From Cystobacter fuscus (GTDB lineage Bacteria > Myxococcota > Myxococcia > Myxococcales > Myxococcaceae), in the NCBI RefSeq assembly GCF_002305875.1, contig NZ_CP022098.1:5146001-5210000 (forward strand): a DNA stretch of 64,000 bases. The letters are read 5' to 3'. A model generated the notes under the pieces. It saw nothing but the letters and a program-made list of their open reading frames with translations. It did not search any database and was not told where the DNA came from. The position numbers and the translations under genes are program-made. Of this stretch, positions 40,299-49,179 are shown piece after piece. Position 1 is the first letter of the stretch. The number at the start of each line of letters is the position of its first letter.

Positions 40299-41804
40299 TC
40301 AACGGGTGGCGGCGTAGATGACCACCACCCAGTATCGCCCTTCTCCGTAGGTGGGAGAGTCGCCGCGCACGGTGCCCACACCCATCACGGTTGTCTTGCG
40401 ATCCGCCAGATTCTTGGAATCTGGTAGCCGCGAGGGATTGTCCGTCACATAGAAATCCACCGAGGCGCTCCGGGCATTGTCATTCAAGGCCCGGAAGACG
40501 CGCTCGTGCACGGGTTCTCCCGGCAGTTGGGAGGGAGGCACGTTGGCGGCGAGTGCCCGCCGGGCCTGCTCCAGGGCGATGCGCTCCAGGGAGGGCAGAC
40601 GCCGCAGGGGCGCCAGTTCATGCGAGGCACGGTGGGCGGCGAGTGCCTGGTACACGTCCTCGCGGGGATCCGCCGGGCGCGAGGCGCCACCGCTCGAGGC
40701 GAATACCTCGGTGAGCAGCACCTGGGGGCGCCCGTCCACCGAGTGGAAGCTCACCCCGAGGCCGACGTGGGTGAAGTGCGCGCCGAGCAGGTTGTTGCGG
40801 TGGCCGGGGCTGTGTTCGATGCCCGAGTGGGCGGCGAGCGCTCCGGAGGCCGTGCCCAGGTTCTCCCCGGACACGCGCGCCTGGGCCCCCGCGGCGCGCA
40901 GGCGGCTGCTCAAGTCCGAGCCATCCGGCGCCACGTGGGCGAAGAAGCCCTCGCGCGCCATGCGCTCGCTGTAGGCCTGGGCCACCTCCTCCAGGGTGCG
41001 ATCAATGCTCAGCGGCGGCAGGCCCTGGGCGCGACGCAGCGCGTTGATGCGCTCGAGCACCGCCTCGCGCGCGGCCTCCACGCTGGTGGGCTCCTCCACG
41101 CGCGTGCCCTCGCCCTGCCGCCGCGGCGTGCCCACGTCCACGAGGAAGAGCGCCGCCACCTCCGGGCCCCGCTCCCCCCGGCCGACGACTTCCACCGTGT
41201 AGCGGCCCGGCTGGGCGAGCAGCAGCCGGGTGCAGAAGGAGGCCTCCGCCTGGCGCGTGAGGGCGGGGCGCTCCACGCGGCCATCCGGCAGGGTGACGAA
41301 AACCTGGGCGCCGCGCAGGGGGGCGGTGAACTCGCCGCACAGGCCCTGGGTGGTGGGGGTGTCGAAGACGCGAGGGAAGCGCTGGAGCGTGGCCTTGCGC
41401 TCGGCGAGCAGCACCACGAGGGCCGAGCGCGAGCCGTCCACCGCCACGCCCACGCCCAGGTGCGTGGCGCGCTCCTGGCTCAAGTCCTTGCGCTCGAGGA
41501 TCGTCTCCAGGGCGTGCTCGCGCTCTCCGGCGCGGACGACATAGGAGCGGGGAGTGGGATCGGCGCCGCCCGCGTCGCTGATGGCCTCGGTGAGGGCGGG
41601 CTCCTCCACCGCGCCCGCGGGGCTGTCGTCGAGCGCCCGGCGCGCCAGCACGCGCGCCGCCTCGGTGAGGGCCGGATCCACCTGGGGGGAGCGCCGGCCC
41701 ACGCGCTCGAACTCCTGGAGCACATGGCGCGCCGTGCGCTCTTCCATGTCGGGGGGCGTCAGGGGGGCGGCGGCCACGAGGGCGCCGAGGACGAGGGCGA
41801 GCAT
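40299..41804 (-). CDS. CAP-domain (SCP/PR-1-like) exported protein
   Basis: A 501-aa exported protein from ATG 41804 with a short signal peptide (MLALVLGALVAAAPLTPP). The N-terminal half is unassigned; residues about 260-390 form a CAP/SCP domain, with NALRRAQGLPPLSIDRTLEE, FFAHVAPDGSDLSSRLRAAG, SGENL and the signature GHRNNLLGAHFTHVGLGV. A C-terminal extension of about 110 residues follows. Bacterial CAP proteins are secreted or surface-bound with unclear biochemical roles. It starts 8 bp after the DUF721 gene, so the two form an operon. Confidence 0.8.
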   Translation of the reverse strand: MLALVLGALVAAAPLTPPDMEERTARHVLQEFERVGRRSPQVDPALTEAARVLARRALDDSPAGAVEEPALTEAISDAGGADPTPRSYVVRAGEREHALETILERKDLSQERATHLGVGVAVDGSRSALVVLLAERKATLQRFPRVFDTPTTQGLCGEFTAPLRGAQVFVTLPDGRVERPALTRQAEASFCTRLLLAQPGRYTVEVVGRGERGPEVAALFLVDVGTPRRQGEGTRVEEPTSVEAAREAVLERINALRRAQGLPPLSIDRTLEEVAQAYSERMAREGFFAHVAPDGSDLSSRLRAAGAQARVSGENLGTASGALAAHSGIEHSPGHRNNLLGAHFTHVGLGVSFHSVDGRPQVLLTEVFASSGGASRPADPREDVYQALAAHRASHELAPLRRLPSLERIALEQARRALAANVPPSQLPGEPVHERVFRALNDNARSASVDFYVTDNPSRLPDSKNLADRKTTVMGVGTVRGDSPTYGEGRYWVVVIYAATR

Positions 41805-41812
41805 CGCTGGGG

Positions 41813-42106
41813 CTACTCCAACTGGAAGACGAGTGAGGACACCGCACCGGGGCCCAGCCGGTGGTTGAGCTGCTCGCGCAGCGAGTCCTCCTGGCGCGAC
41901 AGGGTGTGTGCCCACTCCGCGCTGGCCACGGACACCACCAGGGTGCCGCCCTCGAGCGAGGCGGGCCGGGAGTGCCGGGCGATGGCGTCCCCCACCGTGG
42001 CTCGCCACACCGGACCGAGCGTCCGCCCCTTGCCGGACTGCTCGGCCAGGCGGGCCAGGACACGGGGAAGGAGCTGATCGAGGGTCTGCGGTTCGCGCCG
42101 GGCCAT
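41813..42106 (-). CDS. DUF721/DciA-like protein
   Basis: A 97-aa protein (MARREPQTLDQLLPRVLARL) with the DUF721 pattern: LGPVWRATVGDAIARHSRP, LVVSVASAEWAHTLSRQEDS, LREQLNHRLGPGAVSSLVF. DciA, which contains this domain, loads the replicative helicase in bacteria lacking DnaC. ATG 42106 chosen; ATGs at 42115 and 42118 are also in frame. Overlap with a replication role is inferred from family only. Confidence 0.75.
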   Translation of the reverse strand: MARREPQTLDQLLPRVLARLAEQSGKGRTLGPVWRATVGDAIARHSRPASLEGGTLVVSVASAEWAHTLSRQEDSLREQLNHRLGPGAVSSLVFQLE

Positions 42107-42232
42107 GGGACGCATCATCGACCGGGGCGAGCGGAATGCCAACGTCCGTTCTCCCCGGGGCGCTTCGCTCCGGGCCCGGCTTGACAACCCCCGAGGGGTG
42201 CCGCTTGCCTGGATGCCCCACCGGAGCCGCCG

Positions 42233-44437
42233 ATGAATCCAGCCCGTCTTCTGGCGCGATGCGCCCTGCTGCTGTGGAGTGCCGTATGGATGGCCGCCTG
42301 CTCCGGTGACGGATTCTTCCCGTTCCTTCCGGATCCCGATGAGGAGACCCCCCTGCTGCCGGGGAGCTGCCAGGTGGATCAGGACTGCCCGGATCCCCGG
42401 CTCTTCATCTGCGACACGGCGGAAGCGCGCTGCAAGCCCGCGTGTCGCACACGAGAGGACTGCACGGCGGCGAGGCGGGGCACGGCGTACCGGATCTCCG
42501 CCTGCGACGAGAACCCGCTGGGCTGCCAGTGTGACGCCAACCAGTGTGTGGAGGCGATGTGCTCGGCGGACGAGGCGTGCGCGGCGTCGGGGCGGGTGTG
42601 CCGCGATGGGCGGTGCACCAGCGCCTCGGGGGCCCGGGCCCGGACGTGCCGGGTGACGCCGGACCATGTGGTGGGGCGGGTGGGATCTCGGGTGCGCTTC
42701 TCGCTGCTGGCCTGGGACGAGACGGGCGCGCCGGTGGCGGTGGAGCCCGCCGCGCAGCGGTGGACGGCGTTGGAGGCGAGCGTGAGCGTGGACGTGGGGG
42801 GCGCCTCCTCCTTCGTGTTGTCGGCGCCCACGTCCGAGGCGCGCGAGACGGTGCGGGCGGAGGTCGGGGGCGCGGTGTGCACGGCGCGCGTGCGGGTACT
42901 GGAGGCGCCGGAGCCGGGGCGGATGCGCGTGGTGGTGACGGACGAGCAGACGGGCCGCCCCATTGCTGGCGCGCGCGTGGTGGTGGCGGACGCGGTGGGG
43001 GCGGTGGTGGGCCAGGCCCTCACGGACGAGGGAGGGGTGGCGCTGCCGCCCGGGGGCGTGGAGGCGGGGAGCGTCTCCGTCTTCCACGAGGGCTTCGACT
43101 ACCTCACGGTGGCGCATGCGGGGGAGACGGGGCCCATGGATTTGTCATTGCCCTTGAGGCGCAATCCCATCGAACGGATCGGAGGCTTCGAGGGCACGGT
43201 CCAGGTCTTGTCGGAGCACCTGACGATGGTGGGGGTGGTGGGGCTGTCCTCGCCGGACGAGGGGCCGAGCGCGGCGGCGTCGTCGCTGCTGGCTCCGGAG
43301 CGCCAGGTGGACTTCATCTCGGCCAGCCAGCAGCGGTTGGCGACGTTGCCCGCGGGGGCCTTCGCGGTGCTCGCGGGCTCCAATCTGCGGGAACTGGAGG
43401 TTCAGGGGCGTGGGAGCGCGGGGGTGTGCGACGAGGAGCCGCGCACGCGGGAAGGCACCTGTGGCGTGCGGACGGCATGGGGGCTCGGGGGCGAACTTCC
43501 CCTCAACGCGCTGCAACTGGGGGGAGGGGTGGACGTGGGTTCCCTGCTCGCGCGGGTGACGCCCTCGCTGGGCACCTTCAAGTCCTGGGTGGTGCGGGAT
43601 GCGCGCTTCACGTTGGAAGAGGGGGCGGGGGCCTTCACGCGGCTCGCTCCCGACTTCTCCGCGGGGCGGAGCATGGCGCTGGGCTTTCCCTTCGTCCTGG
43701 ACGTGCCCTCGCTGCCTGGCCACCAGGGCCGCTACATGGACCGCGTGTGGGTGCTGGGCTCGGCACGGGTGCCGGGACGGGGCGGAGTCCCCCTGGGCCT
43801 CGGCCTGGGGATGAACACGGCGCCTGCGGACCCGAACACGGACACCCAGCCCGGCCTGTCCGCGCCGGGGCTCGTGCGGGTGCGGATGGCTCCCACCCAC
43901 CATGGGCTCGAGGGCAGTCCCTACGTGTTGCACCTCACGGCGTCCTCCCCGGAGGGGGCGGTGAGCGGGCTCATCCATCGCTCGCTGGCGGCGCTGCCCT
44001 TCGATCCCACGGGCGCGGCTCCGGTGGAGATCGAGGGTCCATTCCTGCCCGTCCCCGAGGGCGCGCGCTACTCCCCGGTGGACGACGAGGGCGGCCGGCG
44101 GTTGCGTCCCCCCCCGGCTCCGGCACTTCCCCCGGGCACGGTGCTGCGCGCGGTGTTCTCCAACAGGGCGGGGCGGCGGTGGGGGGTGTTGCTGGACGCG
44201 TCGAGGGACTCCGAGGGCGTGCGCCTGCCTTTGCCTCCCGCGCCGCTCGAGGATCGCACGTTCCAGGGCAACCACCTGGGCTCCTTCGCGTCGCTGGAGT
44301 TGCAGGCGTGGTCCCTGCGCGAGGGCGGGCTGCCGGACGGCGGGCTCTTGCCTCTGGAGGCGCTGACGCGAGACGAGAACCTGTCGCGGCTGGGAGAGCT
44401 GGTGGTTGCCTGGTCGGCCCTGGAGGCGACCCCCTGA
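42233..44437 (+). CDS. Large lipoprotein with Cys-rich N-terminus and carboxypeptidase-regulatory-like domain
   Basis: A 734-aa exported protein. Signal peptide ends in a lipobox (VWMAAC), giving a lipid-anchored Cys at about residue 23. Then comes a cysteine-rich segment (about 45-140: CQVDQDCPDPRLFICDTAE, CRTREDC, CQCDANQC) typical of myxobacterial surface lipoproteins. A carboxypeptidase-regulatory-like module follows (GRMRVVVTDEQTGRPIAGAR, about 225-300). The remaining 400 residues are unassigned beta-rich sequence. Likely outer-membrane or surface anchored; function unknown. Confidence 0.75.
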   Translation: MNPARLLARCALLLWSAVWMAACSGDGFFPFLPDPDEETPLLPGSCQVDQDCPDPRLFICDTAEARCKPACRTREDCTAARRGTAYRISACDENPLGCQCDANQCVEAMCSADEACAASGRVCRDGRCTSASGARARTCRVTPDHVVGRVGSRVRFSLLAWDETGAPVAVEPAAQRWTALEASVSVDVGGASSFVLSAPTSEARETVRAEVGGAVCTARVRVLEAPEPGRMRVVVTDEQTGRPIAGARVVVADAVGAVVGQALTDEGGVALPPGGVEAGSVSVFHEGFDYLTVAHAGETGPMDLSLPLRRNPIERIGGFEGTVQVLSEHLTMVGVVGLSSPDEGPSAAASSLLAPERQVDFISASQQRLATLPAGAFAVLAGSNLRELEVQGRGSAGVCDEEPRTREGTCGVRTAWGLGGELPLNALQLGGGVDVGSLLARVTPSLGTFKSWVVRDARFTLEEGAGAFTRLAPDFSAGRSMALGFPFVLDVPSLPGHQGRYMDRVWVLGSARVPGRGGVPLGLGLGMNTAPADPNTDTQPGLSAPGLVRVRMAPTHHGLEGSPYVLHLTASSPEGAVSGLIHRSLAALPFDPTGAAPVEIEGPFLPVPEGARYSPVDDEGGRRLRPPPAPALPPGTVLRAVFSNRAGRRWGVLLDASRDSEGVRLPLPPAPLEDRTFQGNHLGSFASLELQAWSLREGGLPDGGLLPLEALTRDENLSRLGELVVAWSALEATP

Positions 44438-44479
44438 AGTTGGCTTCCAGGGTTTCCCTGGGCTACCGTCCTGACGGTC

Positions 44480-45358
44480 ATGGGTCAGAACGAGACCGTC
44501 GTCACGGTCATCTCGAAGATTTCCGAGCGGCCAGTCGATCTCGACGCGGCGCTGGTGGTGATCTACGGCCTGGAGCTGGGGCGCAAGTACGACCTGTGCA
44601 AGACGGAGACGCTCATTGGCCGCTCGGCCAAGGCGGAGATCCAGGTGGACCAGGAGTCCATCAGCCGCAACCACGCGTGCATCACCACGAGCAAGCGGGG
44701 GGTGTTCATCAAGGACCTGGAGTCGACGAACGGCACGTTCGTGAACGACGAGCCGGTGCGGGGGGAGACGCCCCTGTGCAATGGGGACCTGGTGAAGATT
44801 GGCCGGACGATCTTCAAGTTCATCGCCGGGGGGAACATCGAGACGGCGTACCACGATGAGATCTACCGGCTGACGACGATGGACGGGCTGACGCAGATCT
44901 ACAACCGGCGCTACTTCGAGGAGGCGCTGGAGCGCGAGGTGTCACGCTCGCGCCGCTACGAGCGCAGCCTGGCGCTGGTGATGTTCGACGTGGATCACTT
45001 CAAGCGGGTGAATGATCAGCACGGGCACCTGGCGGGGGACTACGTGCTCAAGCAGCTCGCCTCCACGCTGCGCACGCGCATCCGCCGCGAGGACGTGTTC
45101 GCGCGCTATGGCGGGGAGGAGTTCGGGATGCTGCTGCCCGAGGTCGATGTCGCGGGAGCGGTGAAGCTGGCGGAGAAGGCGCGCCGGCTGGTGGAGAAAC
45201 AGCGCTTCGAGTTCGACAACACCCTGATTCCCATCTCCATCTCGCTGGGGGTGGCGGTGCTGGGGTCGGGGCACCGGGACTCGGTGGACTTGAAGCGGGC
45301 CGCGGACGCGAAGCTGTACGAGGCGAAGGCGGCGGGCCGCAACCGCGTCTGCGCGTGA
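44480..45358 (+). CDS. FHA-domain diguanylate cyclase
   Basis: Makes cyclic di-GMP from two GTP. 292 aa: an FHA domain (about 25-115; Arg48, Ser62-Arg63, Asn84) then a GGDEF domain (about 130-290). The active site is GGEEF (211-215), complete. An RxxD I-site (RRED, 202-205) stands five residues before it, so product feedback inhibition is expected. The FHA domain should tie c-di-GMP synthesis to a Ser/Thr protein kinase. ATG 44480 lies 43 bp after the lipoprotein gene, with a CCAGGG/CCCTGG palindrome (44447-44461) between. Confidence 0.9.
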   Translation: MGQNETVVTVISKISERPVDLDAALVVIYGLELGRKYDLCKTETLIGRSAKAEIQVDQESISRNHACITTSKRGVFIKDLESTNGTFVNDEPVRGETPLCNGDLVKIGRTIFKFIAGGNIETAYHDEIYRLTTMDGLTQIYNRRYFEEALEREVSRSRRYERSLALVMFDVDHFKRVNDQHGHLAGDYVLKQLASTLRTRIRREDVFARYGGEEFGMLLPEVDVAGAVKLAEKARRLVEKQRFEFDNTLIPISISLGVAVLGSGHRDSVDLKRAADAKLYEAKAAGRNRVCA

Positions 45359-45429
45359 TTTGATTTGTCATTCCACGCCATGCGCTCGTGGTTTGGCATT
45401 GGCATGGAGGTGGGTGCCACCGGGCTCAC

Positions 45430-46506
45430 TCAAACATCCAGGGGCGCCTTGAATTCGCTGGCGGGCACGTGGACGCCGCCGCGCCGTCCCACCTCCACGC
45501 TGCCATAGCGCTCGGTGAAGATCGGCGGCAGTGGACGGCCATCCGGCGGGCACAGCCACAGCCGCAGCAGGTGCCGCCGGCGCTCGGGCTCTGGCCAGTC
45601 CTCGAAGGCCGTCCGATCGTGGAGGATTTGATGGTTGTGGATGAACTGCATGTCCCCGGGCTCGAGCCGCATCTCCAGGTGCAGCGCGGGGTCATCGAGC
45701 AGGGAGTCGAACAGATCGAGCGCCTCCACCTGCTGGGGCGTCAGCCGGGGGGAGTCCTCGAAGCGCTGGGCGGACTCGATGTAGCGGCGCTGGTAGATGC
45801 CCGTGAGCTCGCCCGCGTGGAAGTTGAGCACGGGGATGGAGAAGTAGGGCTTGTGGCCGGGCTTGTACTCGCTGCGGTGGTCGGTGTGGAAGGGCTCGAA
45901 GAGGACGCGGGAGAGGTCCGGCCGGCGCCGGTACATCTCGTTGTAGACCGTCACCGTGCTGGCGAGGCTGCTGAGCCCTCCACGCATGGCGGTGCGCACG
46001 CACAGCAGTCCCACGATGTCCGCCGAGTCCGTGTGATAACCCTGCCGCTGGTTGGTCTGGTAGAGGCGCGTGCTGGGGTTGTTGGCATCGTATCCCAGAT
46101 CCTTCACATGCCCGAGCACGTGCCCCTGGGCGTTCTGTGACACGGCCGTGCCGAGATACGTGCCGAGCCCCCAGAACAGCGTGGCCAGCTCCGGGAGCGA
46201 GTAGCGCTGCGTGGGCAGGCCCCGGAAGAGGATGAAGCCGCGGCCATGCAGCAGTTCGTGCTTCACGCGCGCCAGGGTTGGCGCCAGCGTGGGCAGGACG
46301 AAGTTGTCCCGGGTGACATCGAGCACCGGGCGGGGCAGCCCGCGCACTCCGGCGAGCGCCCGGTCCAGCTCGGCGAGCTCGCCGGACGAGAAGCGGTGGA
46401 TCCACGTCTCGTTCCGGGCGAGGTCCGCGCCGCGCCACGCGGCCGGCCCCTCGAGGACGCGGCCGGGCCAGATGCCAGGGGGAGTGGCTGTCGTCGAGGC
46501 CATCAT
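45430..46506 (-). CDS. TauD/TfdA-family Fe(II)/2-oxoglutarate dioxygenase
   Basis: Oxidises an organic substrate using O2 and 2-oxoglutarate. 358 aa. Iron ligands are visible as the HxD pair in GYHTDSADI and a later His in FIHNHQILHDRTAF; the 2-oxoglutarate-binding Arg is probably in RRHLLRLWL. Segment GFILFRGLPTQRYSLPELAT is typical of the family. ATG 46506 or 46503. Convergent with the cyclase gene. Substrate unknown; such enzymes occur in secondary-metabolite and sulfonate pathways, but no pathway genes adjoin. Confidence 0.82.
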   Translation of the reverse strand: MMASTTATPPGIWPGRVLEGPAAWRGADLARNETWIHRFSSGELAELDRALAGVRGLPRPVLDVTRDNFVLPTLAPTLARVKHELLHGRGFILFRGLPTQRYSLPELATLFWGLGTYLGTAVSQNAQGHVLGHVKDLGYDANNPSTRLYQTNQRQGYHTDSADIVGLLCVRTAMRGGLSSLASTVTVYNEMYRRRPDLSRVLFEPFHTDHRSEYKPGHKPYFSIPVLNFHAGELTGIYQRRYIESAQRFEDSPRLTPQQVEALDLFDSLLDDPALHLEMRLEPGDMQFIHNHQILHDRTAFEDWPEPERRRHLLRLWLCPPDGRPLPPIFTERYGSVEVGRRGGVHVPASEFKAPLDV

Positions 46507-46633
46507 GGGGCGAAGCGTTAGCAGCAATCGCGACGTCCGAACAAGTTGGAGGGACGCGAGAGGTCCTCGGGTACGATCAATCTCCGGGCGGCCCGGATCA
46601 AGCCTTGGCCGTTTCTTTCGGGAGGAGGTCGAA

Positions 46634-46735
46634 GTGCTCAAGGCGCTCTGGGTTCTTGCGTTTTTTCTGTGCTCTTGCAGTGAGATGAAGGAGCGCAGGG
46701 GGATGGTTCTGGTTATGGCGAGTGTCTTGATTTGA
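46634..46735 (+). pseudogene. Truncated lipoprotein leader, 33 aa
   Basis: GTG 46634, with a strong GGGAGGAGG eleven bases upstream, begins MLKALWVLAFFLCSCSEMKE: a signal peptide with lipobox-like LCSC, ending after 33 residues at TGA 46733. It resembles the start of a small lipoprotein, like those in front of the Rhs genes, that has lost its body. It may be a remnant from array rearrangement or a true microprotein. Confidence 0.35.
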
Positions 46736-46796
46736 ACGGCGAGCGGTGAGAATGAAAAACAGGAGTGGTCGTGGCGAACCGAGCGGTGAGGATCCG

Positions 46797-47516
46797 ATGA
46801 GTCAAGGGGTGGTCGCACGGAGGCGCTACGACAGGGTTGACGGTCGCGGACACGTGGAGGTCGCGTTCTTCCAGCCCGAGCAGGACGGGGAGACGGGGGA
46901 TTTTCGTTGCCCCTTTGAAATCAGTGGCCTGGAGGGCGTCGAGTCGATCCGCCAGCAGGCCTGGGGGGTCGATTCGGTTCAGGCCCTCCAGCAGGCGATG
47001 CAAGGGGCGCGAGTGGCGTTGGCGCCGCATCGTGAACAGCTCAGATGGCTCAGTGACTCGGACCTGGGCTTTGCCCGGTATGTGCCGAATGGCTTCGGAC
47101 CTGAGCTGGATGCGCATTTCGAGAGGTTGATCGAACAGGAGATGGTCAGGCTCGCCCCGGCGATGAAGCGCCAATGGAACCAGGAAGACACCCTCTCCGA
47201 TATGGAGTGGCTGGAGCAGTGGTATGAGGCCCAGTGCCGGGAGGAGTGGGCGCATCATCAGGGGGTGAACATCCAATCCCTGGACAACCCGGGATGGTTG
47301 CTCAAGGTCGACCTGCGTGGGACGAACCTGGAGGGGCGCATGGCCGATGCCCTGGTTCAGCGCACGAGGGAGCCTCCCTCGGAGACCAACGGGAATCAGG
47401 GGGGAGACGATTGGATGGAGTGCTCCATCAAGGAGGGGTGCTTCATCGGAGCGGGAGATCCCCGGAAGCTCCGAGCCATCCTGAACTGCTTCCGGGTATG
47501 GGCTCGCGCTACATGA
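46797..47516 (+). CDS. Predicted immunity protein, DUF6968-like plus Imm53-like
   Basis: A 239-aa cytoplasmic protein from ATG 46797 after GGTGAGGA. The N-terminal half (RRRYDRVDGRGHVEVAFFQP, then WGVDSVQALQQAMQGARVAL, then DLGFARYVPN) resembles DUF6968. The C-terminal half (EEWAHHQGVNIQSLDNPGW, then KVDLRGTNLEG, then GDPRKLRAILNCFRVW) resembles immunity protein Imm53. Both halves are known beside polymorphic toxins. The joined form suggests a fused immunity gene that protects against two toxins or has two modules. No toxin tip precedes it here, so it is an orphan. GAGCGGTGAG occurs twice (46741 and 46781), a 40-bp-spaced direct repeat. Confidence 0.65.
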   Translation: MSQGVVARRRYDRVDGRGHVEVAFFQPEQDGETGDFRCPFEISGLEGVESIRQQAWGVDSVQALQQAMQGARVALAPHREQLRWLSDSDLGFARYVPNGFGPELDAHFERLIEQEMVRLAPAMKRQWNQEDTLSDMEWLEQWYEAQCREEWAHHQGVNIQSLDNPGWLLKVDLRGTNLEGRMADALVQRTREPPSETNGNQGGDDWMECSIKEGCFIGAGDPRKLRAILNCFRVWARAT

Positions 47517-47663
47517 CAACCGCTCGAGTTGATTTCATCAAGATGCTAATGACATGAAGAAGGTTCATGAGGCGAGAGTCCTGACGTCGGGGTCAAGCGT
47601 GTCTCGGCCCGCGGGTTGGTGCACTGTCCACTCCCATGGGGTGGCGAAGATCGGAATTCGCAT

Positions 47664-48584
47664 ATGCGCCAGAGAGAGCCCTTGACCGAAGAGCAGAGGG
47701 AAGCCGCACTGAGGGACATCCGAGGACCGGATCCCGTCGCCATCGTCGAGGCGGCGAAGCTGCTTTCGGCGGACAGCTCGACGACGGCGCGGCTGCTCGA
47801 GCTGCTCGCCAGCGAGGAGCGTGTCGAGGTGCGACAGGGTATCCTTTATGCGCTGACCTGGCATGGCGACGTCAGCTTGTGGGACCTCATGATCCGGATT
47901 CTCTCGGACCAGAAGGAGCACCCCAAGGTTCGAGGTCAGGCAGCGGAGTGCATCTCCTACATGTTCGACAAGAAGGAGGGGAGTTCACAGCGCCCTCACG
48001 GCATACCGAAGGATCGCGAACCGGCGGATGTGCTCGATGCTGTTCGGGCAGAAGTTCATGCTCGGTCCGAAGGCAAGCTGTTCAACCTCCTGATGGAGTT
48101 CGTGTTCGGGCTGCGCGGGTACGACGAATTTCCTGAAGACGCGTTCGAGCGATTCACGTCACTTCTTGCTGATCCGGCATTCTGGAAGCACGAGGACATC
48201 TGGCCGTTCTTGAGAGAGATTGGGGACAGATGGACGCTTCTATCGTCGAGTCAGCGAGAGCAGCTCCGGCCGTTGTTGATTGCCAACTTCGACAAGGGTT
48301 CCAATCCGGTGGGGGCATTCGTCATCGGAGAGCTGCTTGGAGGCCGCTATGGCGACGAGGCCGCGCTGGATGCACTCTCGAGTCTGGCGGGGGTCGCGTC
48401 CATGCCGGCAAGAGCTTTCGTCCCGCATGGACTCGGAGTCCTCGCCAGGGAGACGAGGAACGGCAAATTGCGGAAGCGTGCTGTTCTCGTGCTTCGCCAC
48501 TTGGAGAAGAGCGAGATTGAAGAAGTCCGCTCGGAGGCGGGTCTGGCCCTCAGGAAGATCGGTATCCCGGAAGTACACGAATGA
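47664..48584 (+). CDS. HEAT-repeat protein, candidate immunity protein
   Basis: A 306-aa soluble protein from ATG 47664 (MRQREPLTEEQREAALRDI). Built of alpha-helical HEAT-type repeats: DPVAIVEAAKLLSADSSTTA, ERVEVRQGILYALTWHGDV, PKVRGQAAECISYMF and EEVRSEAGLALRKIG. No catalytic motif. It lies among Rhs-associated immunity genes and has lower GC than the housekeeping genes, which suggests transfer with the array. A role in toxin neutralisation is possible but unproven. Confidence 0.6.
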   Translation: MRQREPLTEEQREAALRDIRGPDPVAIVEAAKLLSADSSTTARLLELLASEERVEVRQGILYALTWHGDVSLWDLMIRILSDQKEHPKVRGQAAECISYMFDKKEGSSQRPHGIPKDREPADVLDAVRAEVHARSEGKLFNLLMEFVFGLRGYDEFPEDAFERFTSLLADPAFWKHEDIWPFLREIGDRWTLLSSSQREQLRPLLIANFDKGSNPVGAFVIGELLGGRYGDEAALDALSSLAGVASMPARAFVPHGLGVLARETRNGKLRKRAVLVLRHLEKSEIEEVRSEAGLALRKIGIPEVHE

Positions 48585-48656
48585 CTCACTCTTAGGCGCC
48601 GTAAATAAATAATGTTGCCAATGTCTATGATTGGCCTCCGAGTAGGCCGCTGAATG

Positions 48657-48707
48657 AAGGTGGTCAATTTATTCTTTTACAGTGCCTTACCGTGGACGCT
48701 GCCATGA
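48657..48707 (+). pseudogene. C-terminal remnant of a deleted Rhs toxin tip
   Basis: The codons just before TGA 48705-48707 read NLFFYSALPWTLP, matching QILNYSPIPWRLP at the end of the toxin tip at 60908-61387 (YS, PW and LP shared, same stop overlap). Only this tail remains; the body of the toxin is missing. It marks the lost partner of the EF-Tu-domain-III-like gene that starts at 48704. Confidence 0.55.
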
Positions 48708-49024
48708 AGCGGTTCATCGCCAATATCCGTCTCAGTCGGACTGAAGAGGGAGGAAGAAGTCAGCCCATTCCTCCGAGGACCTTTGGGTGCCCGGTCTTCT
48801 TCGAGAATGTCCCAGAGCTTCAGTCCCACGGTTATGATTGTCGGATGCTTCTCGCGGAATACGGAGAGCCCGTTCCTCCAGGTGGGGCCGTCGATGAAGT
48901 CGCTCTGCTATTTCTTGCAGCAGATGAGATCCTCTCCTACCTGAGGCCAGGTGTCAGGTTCTCGCTGTGGGAAGGCAAGACGATCGGCTCTGGAATCGTG
49001 GTCAGGATTGAGGATGCACCTTGA
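48704..49024 (+). CDS. EF-Tu domain III-like protein, candidate immunity protein (copy 1)
   Basis: A 106-aa protein from ATG 48704 (MKRFIANIRLSRTEEGGRSQ). The pattern follows EF-Tu domain III: RF-A-I followed by EEGGR and P, then FLAADEILSYLRPGVRF and LWEGKTIGSGIVV, which match [19 protein letters not shown] and [14 protein letters not shown] in the EF-Tu of this window. A near-identical copy lies at 61384, there directly behind an intact toxin tip. Here the toxin is deleted, so this is an orphan immunity gene. The start overlaps the remnant toxin stop (ATGA). Its function as a decoy is inferred. Confidence 0.7.
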   Translation: MKRFIANIRLSRTEEGGRSQPIPPRTFGCPVFFENVPELQSHGYDCRMLLAEYGEPVPPGGAVDEVALLFLAADEILSYLRPGVRFSLWEGKTIGSGIVVRIEDAP

Positions 49025-49179
49025 TGGCGGTGCGGACGCAACAGCTCATGAATCGCCGACTCTCGATTGCACTCGCCGTGGTCCTGCTCCTGGTGATTCA
49101 CCTGATTGGGTGCCACGATCCAAGGTGCAACGTGGCCGCGTGCCTACCCGGAGAAGACGGAGCGGCGCTCCTTGAGTAG
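49024..49179 (+). other. Chimeric short ORF, 51 aa
   Basis: ATG 49024 overlaps the previous stop (TGATG). The first 33 codons look like a lipoprotein signal (SIALAVVLLLVIHLIGC). The rest is read across sequences that belong to other genes: 49097-49124 matches the 3' end of the gene at 62535, and 49125-49207 matches the end of the acyltransferase remnant at 63151. It is probably an accidental ORF over a deletion junction. Confidence 0.3.

Noticed and set aside
44447-44461. CCAGGG/CCCTGG palindrome before the diguanylate cyclase as a terminator
   Set aside because: Stem of only six pairs, loop of three, no T-run, and it stands too close to the next start.
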